Shown here: positions 30,018 through 34,489 of the stretch, piece by piece | Numbering within the stretch: position 1 is the first letter of the stretch | Layout of the letters: each line of letters starts with the position of its first letter | Assembly (NCBI GenBank): GCA_030827745.1 | Contig: JAURDW010000015.1 | Span: 1 to 34,489 of the forward strand | DNA length: 34,489 nt | Direction of reading: 5' to 3' | DNA from: Candidatus Poseidonia sp. | GTDB lineage: Archaea > Thermoplasmatota > Poseidoniia > Poseidoniales > Poseidoniaceae | Program-made: the position numbers and the translations under genes | The notes under the pieces: model-generated | What the model was told of the DNA's origin: nothing | What the model saw: only the letters and a program-made list of their open reading frames with translations | Databases searched by the model: none

Positions 30018-31655
30018 ATGGCGCACGTGGTGATCGTCGGCAGCGGCATCGCTGGTCTCTTTGCAGCATCCATGCTTGCGGATGCTGGCCATCAGGTCAC
30101 GGTGGTCACCAAACAGCGCACAAAGGACTCCTCAACCAATTGGGCACAGGGAGGGATTGCCGCCATCCTGGACAAAACGAACAAAGAAGCCATGGAAGCC
30201 CATGTCCAAGACACCTTACGTAGCGGTGACGGCCAGTGCGATGAAGCCGTTGTCCGGAGCATCCTCTCGGAAGCATCGGACCGAATTCAAGACCTGATCG
30301 CCATGGGGGTCCGCTTTGAAAAGGAAAGCGATGGGAGTTTTTCATTGGCCAAAGAAGGTGGGCATTCCAGCAAGCGAATCCTCCATGCGAAAGATGCGAC
30401 CGGCCGAGAAATTGAACGGGCGCTTTCGTCCTATGCTGAAGCACACGAGCGGATTCACCTGCGACCAAACACGTTGGCGATTGATTTGATTCAACGCGAA
30501 CACCGCACCCCCGATTCCGGGGTTGCGGGCGTGTGGTGTTTGGACCAAGTCAGCACGGAGGTGGTCACGCTCGAGGCGGATGCGGTGATTCTTGCAACCG
30601 GAGGGGTCGGCCAGCTATGGAAGCAGACCACCAACCCCAGCGTGGCGACAGGAGATGGTTTGGCGATGGCCTATAGAGCGGGGGCTTGCGTTGATGACTT
30701 GGCCTTTATCCAATTCCATCCCACAGCTCTATGGTCCAACAGAGAACGCCCGTTTTTGATTTCCGAAGCCCTCCGTGGCGAGGGGGCTGTTCTCTTGGAC
30801 AACGGGGGCCTGAGGGCGTGGCAGAGGGAAGTTCAGAATGCTGAACGAGGCGAACGAAATCCCCCGTCGCCCGAGCAATTTTCCTTCACGCTGAAGCATT
30901 CTCCCGAGGGATCCATGGCGACGCGAGACATCGTTGCTCGGGCGATTGACCAACAAATGAAAACCTCGGGCACATCCCATGTTCTCCTCGTGACCTCGCA
31001 TCTGGACGAAGACCAACTTGGGAAAAAATTCCCCACGATTGCCGGAAGGTTGGCCCAGGAAGGGCTCCGCTTGGGCGTCGACGCCATTCCGGTCGTTCCC
31101 GCCGCTCACTACATGGTGGGCGGCATCCGAGTTGATGCCGTGGGCCGGGCGTATGTGCGCCAAACCAAGGCGATCATGCCGCACCTGTTCGCCATCGGCG
31201 AAGTGGCGTGCACGGGGATGCACGGCGCCAACCGCTTGGCTTCGAACAGCCTGCTTGAAGCCGTGGTCTACGCCCATCGCGTGGCTCAGCACCTCATCGA
31301 CCGTCCGCCTGAAGCCTACGAAGGTCAACACCCGCCGTGGCGGGCTGACGGCCTTGACGTTCAGAAAGAACACGCCCCCATCGTCCATGACCGAACAAGT
31401 CTTGTCAGCACCATGTCCCAAGAGGTCGGCATCGTTCGCTCGAATCAGCGCCTGCGCCGTGCGGAACGCCGTTTGGCCTTGCTGAACAAAGAAATTGAAT
31501 TGATTTGGAAAGGGAGCCTGCCTTCAAGAGCCATCGTTGAGTTGAGAAATCTGGCTCTCATTGGCCACCTTGTGGTGACCGACGCCCTCGCACAACGGCA
31601 AAACCGCGGTTTGCATTTCAACGTGGATTTCGTCAAGGATGACACGCCCGAATAA
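30018..31655 (+). CDS. nadB: L-aspartate oxidase
   Basis: The 545-residue flavoprotein oxidises L-aspartate to iminoaspartate, the first step of de novo NAD synthesis. It has the N-terminal FAD dinucleotide motif V-I-V-G-S-G-I-A-G (5-13) and S-S-T-N-W-A-Q-G-G-I-A-A (about 38-49), which is diagnostic of NadB within the succinate dehydrogenase/fumarate reductase family. It also has H-A-K-D-A-T-G-R-E-I, I-Q-F-H-P-T-A-L, the L-I-S-E-A-L-R-G-E-G-A-V-L segment with the catalytic Arg, the P-A-A-H-Y-M-V-G-G-I box, and G-A-N-R-L-A-S-N-S-L-L-E-A near the C-terminal helical domain. Length is normal. nadA and nadC are not in the window. The 3' end overlaps the convergent panE by 23 bases. The assignment is firm. 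Confidence 0.95.
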   Translation: MAHVVIVGSGIAGLFAASMLADAGHQVTVVTKQRTKDSSTNWAQGGIAAILDKTNKEAMEAHVQDTLRSGDGQCDEAVVRSILSEASDRIQDLIAMGVRFEKESDGSFSLAKEGGHSSKRILHAKDATGREIERALSSYAEAHERIHLRPNTLAIDLIQREHRTPDSGVAGVWCLDQVSTEVVTLEADAVILATGGVGQLWKQTTNPSVATGDGLAMAYRAGACVDDLAFIQFHPTALWSNRERPFLISEALRGEGAVLLDNGGLRAWQREVQNAERGERNPPSPEQFSFTLKHSPEGSMATRDIVARAIDQQMKTSGTSHVLLVTSHLDEDQLGKKFPTIAGRLAQEGLRLGVDAIPVVPAAHYMVGGIRVDAVGRAYVRQTKAIMPHLFAIGEVACTGMHGANRLASNSLLEAVVYAHRVAQHLIDRPPEAYEGQHPPWRADGLDVQKEHAPIVHDRTSLVSTMSQEVGIVRSNQRLRRAERRLALLNKEIELIWKGSLPSRAIVELRNLALIGHLVVTDALAQRQNRGLHFNVDFVKDDTPE

Positions 31656-32562
31656 GGGCGGTGAGCACTTGGTTGACGGGCACGGACAAACCGTGCACCT
31701 CTGCAAGGTCGACCAGCGCACCGTTCAAGGCATCGATTTCTGTCGTCCGTCCTGATTTGATGTCCTGCAGCATGCTGCATTGGTTCTGAGCCGTGGTGGT
31801 CAACACCGTTCGTAGCCGATGCTCAAAGGCGACCTCATCGGGAACCGGAACCCGTTCCATTCGGGCCACACGGACCGCTTCTCGGTAAACCATCATGCAT
31901 GTATCGAACCTTTCGGAAACCAACAACTCACCGTTTTCAAGACCGGTGAGCGCTGCAAGGGGGTTAATGGCAAGGTTGAGCAACACTTTGTCCCAAATCA
32001 TCGTCGCCGCATCCTCACAAACCGAAGGGAAAAGACCTGCCTCCTCGAAGGCATCCACGAGAACCTCCAATTGTGCTTGAGACGGACCCAATGCGGTGGT
32101 GGCAAGTTGCACCGACCCTTTTCCGGCCCAAACCACCGACCTTCCTGCAGCCATGTATGCTCCGTGAGTCGTGGTGGCCGCCACGACGCGTTGAGGGCCG
32201 AGCGCCCGGCCGAGGGTTTGGACATGCCCAAGGCCGTTGGCGATCGTCAGCGCCGTCCCGTTGGGCTTGAGAAGAGCGGCGGCGACATCAAGCAGTGAAG
32301 GCAGAGAATGCGATTTAACGGCAAGAATCACCACATCCGATTGTTGTTCAAAGGAGGGAGGCCGTTCGAGTTCTTCGCAGGTGAAGATGAACCGCTCAGC
32401 GGGCGTTTGTTCCTGCGATGCCCCGCGGATGTGGAGGCCCTCAAGCATGGCATGAGCACCCCGTTCACCTCGGACATGGAGATGAATTTCGTGCTCGGTT
32501 CGGGCAAACGCTGCAGCAAACACCCGACCCAAGGCACCGAGACCAAGGATGGATATTCGCAT
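31633..32562 (-). CDS. panE: 2-dehydropantoate 2-reductase (ketopantoate reductase)
   Basis: The 309-residue protein reduces ketopantoate to pantoate with NADPH, for coenzyme A synthesis. It has the N-terminal dinucleotide motif I-L-G-L-G-A-L-G (5-12), V-I-L-A-V-K-S-H (78-85), N-G-L-G-H-V (109-114), the catalytic helix W-D-K-V-L-L-N-L-A-I-N-P-L (190-202) with Lys192 and Asn196/200, and the C-terminal S-M-L-Q-D-I-K-S-G-R-T-T-E-I-D-A-L-N-G box holding the substrate Ser and Glu. All expected residues are present. The start is the ATG at 32562. It lies nine bases after the end of the M50-like gene on the same strand, so they may share a transcript; its 3' end overlaps nadB on the other strand. 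Confidence 0.92.
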   Translation of the reverse strand: MRISILGLGALGRVFAAAFARTEHEIHLHVRGERGAHAMLEGLHIRGASQEQTPAERFIFTCEELERPPSFEQQSDVVILAVKSHSLPSLLDVAAALLKPNGTALTIANGLGHVQTLGRALGPQRVVAATTTHGAYMAAGRSVVWAGKGSVQLATTALGPSQAQLEVLVDAFEEAGLFPSVCEDAATMIWDKVLLNLAINPLAALTGLENGELLVSERFDTCMMVYREAVRVARMERVPVPDEVAFEHRLRTVLTTTAQNQCSMLQDIKSGRTTEIDALNGALVDLAEVHGLSVPVNQVLTALIRACHP

Positions 32563-32571
32563 GGTGTTCCC

Positions 32572-34489
32572 TCAAGCATAACTCGCCAAATGCACGACGA
32601 CCGAACCGGACTCGTAGGTCAACCACATGGTTGAGAGCGGTGTGTTTGGAGGGAGGAAGGAAAGGTTCGTGATGCCTGGAGCCAAGGCTTGTCCGTCCCA
32701 TGTGTGCTGCCAGTCGTCTCCCAAACTTCCTTCTCGAGCCAAACGGAATGGAACGGGTTCGGCCCCGGGGTTGGTGAACTTCAGTTCCCCCATTCCAGCG
32801 TTCAGCAGCGTCCCGTTGGAAGCCACCGCCCAAGGTGATGACCAGAAACGGGTTTCGGTCCCCATCCACTGCACCATGAGTTCGGGGCCTTCAACCACCT
32901 CGAAAACGGCCTTTGGATAGGGCGAGAAAGCATCCGTGCAGACCGATACATTCTCGCCTTCGTTCAAGAGCAACGTGAGGTTTTGTCCCGCTTCAACGAG
33001 AGGAATGGCGCCGGATGCACGCAGAGACATGTCCCAAGTCCATTGCCCGTCCATGGGGCGTGGTGGTGTGCTGATGCTGCCGTTGATGGGGCAGTGCTCT
33101 CCGTCCCCTTGCAAAACACCGCCGTCTTCGAGAAGAGCCCCCCAAGAAGGGCCGTCACTGGCATGGACGGTCCACCCTTCCAAAGGAACGAAGCCCACAA
33201 GAGGCCGACGTTCGGGGAGCAAAGGAACGAACGTGTCGTTGTTCAACCGCAGGCCACTCATTGCTGATTGAAACACCAAAGGGTCGAGGCCGGTGAGGCA
33301 CAAACGCTCGGGGACCTCCGTGAGGTTGTCGCTCAGACTCCCGGTCCCCTCAAGCGTGACGAGAGCGGTTTGAAGGCCTTCGATGTCCTGTCCAAGAATT
33401 TCGATGTCCAGCCATGACGAGTTCATGAGTCTGCCTGAGAGGTCAATGCATCGCATGGCTGTGGCCCCGTTGAGTTCGTCGTACCAACGTTCGCCAGGCA
33501 CGACTTCAAGGGCAGGCCGGACCGTGAAAGGAACCACTTCGTAATCGTCGTTTACGGCGACGATGTAACTTCCTGCAGCCGAGGTGGGAGATGAAGCCCC
33601 TGCCCATGTCAAGTTCATCCAAAAGTAGGCCTTGCGTTGCGGGAGCAATTCAGAACCGCAACCTTCCCCATCGATGTTCAAGCTGTCTTCTCCATCGCAA
33701 TCCCATTCTATCGACCAGTCGTGATGCTCGCTTGCAAAGACCGCTTTTACGGCGTAGGGTTGCTGAAGGGAAGAGGGGTTGGTGAACGTCACTTTGGTGC
33801 TTGAGTGCCACGAACCGTTGGCGAGCAGGACGGCCATTTCAGGCTCAACAACCTCAAACGTCATCTCGGAATCCCAATTCTCATCATGAACGACAGGTTG
33901 TGCGGCTGGAAGAAGGAAAACAAAGAGCAGCAGAAGGACGCCTCCCATTCTGCGGTGATCGCCCTCGCTGAGCCCCGTGGTTTCGTTGAGCAACATGGGG
34001 ATGCGGAGGTCGGTGCCAAAAAAGAACAGCAATGGAAGCAACAGAGCAAAAACGAGGTACCACAACGAAAACGAGTTGAAGACCCCGAAAACATAGGCAC
34101 AAAACAACATCGTGATGACGACGAGGCTTTGTGTGCTCGAACTCCGAGCTTCCAAGAGACCCATCCGAGCGATGAGCAAACGCCCCCCTGGGAAGGTCGG
34201 TATGGGGAGAATGGAAATCCAGGCGAAGAGCATCAACATACCGCCCGCATGCACCCAAGGGTGCGCCCAAATCAAGCGAACCCATGCGTCCTCACCGACG
34301 ATTTCCATCGCCAATAAACTGAGGAAAACCGGGGGGTCGGTCACGAACGGCATTGAACTCGAGGCCAAATATGCAGGCGTGTTCAGTAAACCAGCCAAAA
34401 ACAGACCTGCGCCCGCCAATCCCAACACCACGGGGACCGTGAGTGCAGAGAACCCAAGCGCTGACCGGTCCGGCCAAGGGCGTGCGTCC
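32572..34489 (-). CDS. M50-like (site-2 protease-like) polytopic membrane protein (5' truncated)
   Basis: The frame is open to the right edge, so the N-terminus is missing. The first ~190 visible residues hold several transmembrane helices. Between two of them is S-I-L-P-I-P-T-F-P-G-G-R-L-L, which resembles the second zinc motif N-L-L-P-x-x-x-L-D-G-G-R of M50 intramembrane proteases, but the metal-binding Asp is Pro here. The HExxH motif, if any, would lie outside the window. After the last helix (LLLLFVFLLPAAQP) there are about 430 residues of beta-rich, Cys-containing sequence with many N-x-S/T sites, probably extracytoplasmic repeats of Ig-like domains. It may be an inactive S2P homologue with a surface domain. 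The M50 link is tentative. Confidence 0.5.
   Translation of the reverse strand, partial: DARPWPDRSALGFSALTVPVVLGLAGAGLFLAGLLNTPAYLASSSMPFVTDPPVFLSLLAMEIVGEDAWVRLIWAHPWVHAGGMLMLFAWISILPIPTFPGGRLLIARMGLLEARSSSTQSLVVITMLFCAYVFGVFNSFSLWYLVFALLLPLLFFFGTDLRIPMLLNETTGLSEGDHRRMGGVLLLLFVFLLPAAQPVVHDENWDSEMTFEVVEPEMAVLLANGSWHSSTKVTFTNPSSLQQPYAVKAVFASEHHDWSIEWDCDGEDSLNIDGEGCGSELLPQRKAYFWMNLTWAGASSPTSAAGSYIVAVNDDYEVVPFTVRPALEVVPGERWYDELNGATAMRCIDLSGRLMNSSWLDIEILGQDIEGLQTALVTLEGTGSLSDNLTEVPERLCLTGLDPLVFQSAMSGLRLNNDTFVPLLPERRPLVGFVPLEGWTVHASDGPSWGALLEDGGVLQGDGEHCPINGSISTPPRPMDGQWTWDMSLRASGAIPLVEAGQNLTLLLNEGENVSVCTDAFSPYPKAVFEVVEGPELMVQWMGTETRFWSSPWAVASNGTLLNAGMGELKFTNPGAEPVPFRLAREGSLGDDWQHTWDGQALAPGITNLSFLPPNTPLSTMWLTYESGSVVVHLASYA

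Noticed and set aside
1-34489. tRNA or rRNA genes, CRISPR arrays, insertion sequences, prophage
   Set aside because: No cloverleaf-like sequence, spaced direct repeats, transposase or phage gene was seen on either strand; gaps are short and accounted for.

Overview
The window looks like a piece of a planktonic marine euryarchaeal genome, most likely Marine Group II (Candidatus Poseidoniales). Archaeal markers are ribosomal protein S6e, initiation factor aIF2 gamma, a Dph2-type diphthamide enzyme, an Orc1/Cdc6 protein, an archaeal hypoxanthine/guanine phosphoribosyltransferase, a DUF357 protein and a SerK-like kinase. They sit among bacterial-looking genes: a proteorhodopsin-like protein, SMC-ScpA-ScpB, acyl-CoA dehydrogenase, a class II CCA-adding enzyme, L-aspartate oxidase and a class II HMG-CoA reductase. 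The lineage call is inferred from this gene mix. Coding density is very high, convergent genes overlap or abut, and there is no gene-free stretch over 300 bases. I see no rRNA, tRNA, CRISPR array, insertion sequence or prophage.

Layout. 1-6.3 kb: the tail of a membrane-anchored protein, a thymidylate kinase with a long C-terminal extension, a DUF2085 membrane protein on the minus strand, a small membrane protein, a HEAT-repeat protein and an M61 metallopeptidase. 6.25-10.5 kb: SerK-like kinase, CCA-adding enzyme, EF-hand protein and acyl-CoA dehydrogenase. 10.5-13.7 kb: a GcvH-like protein lacking the lipoyl lysine, a purine-salvage phosphoribosyltransferase, then a two-gene unit of a coiled-coil membrane protein and a rhodopsin. 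13.8-18.4 kb: an information-processing block of dph2, orc1/cdc6, rps6e, aIF2 gamma and a PIN-domain protein. 18.4-21.7 kb (minus): a tightly coupled unit encoding a degenerate Orc-like AAA+/winged-helix protein, a beta-propeller protein and a DUF357 protein. 21.7-23.2 kb: an intergenic array of CGTTAAT repeats, then HMG-CoA reductase for mevalonate and archaeal lipid synthesis. 23.2-29.0 kb (minus): smc-scpA-scpB, with a perfect 19-bp palindrome before smc. 29.1-34.5 kb: a zinc-cluster membrane protein, nadB, panE and a truncated M50-like membrane protein.

The strongest candidates for something undescribed are: (1) the rhodopsin, which keeps the Schiff-base lysine and counter-ion Asp but has Thr at the proton-donor site and Gln at the usual His, and which is apparently co-transcribed with a coiled-coil, two-helix membrane protein that could be a signalling partner; and (2) the degenerate AAA+/winged-helix protein divergently facing an array of six CGTTAAT repeats, which could be an operator cluster or a replication-linked site. 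Function beyond family level is inference throughout.
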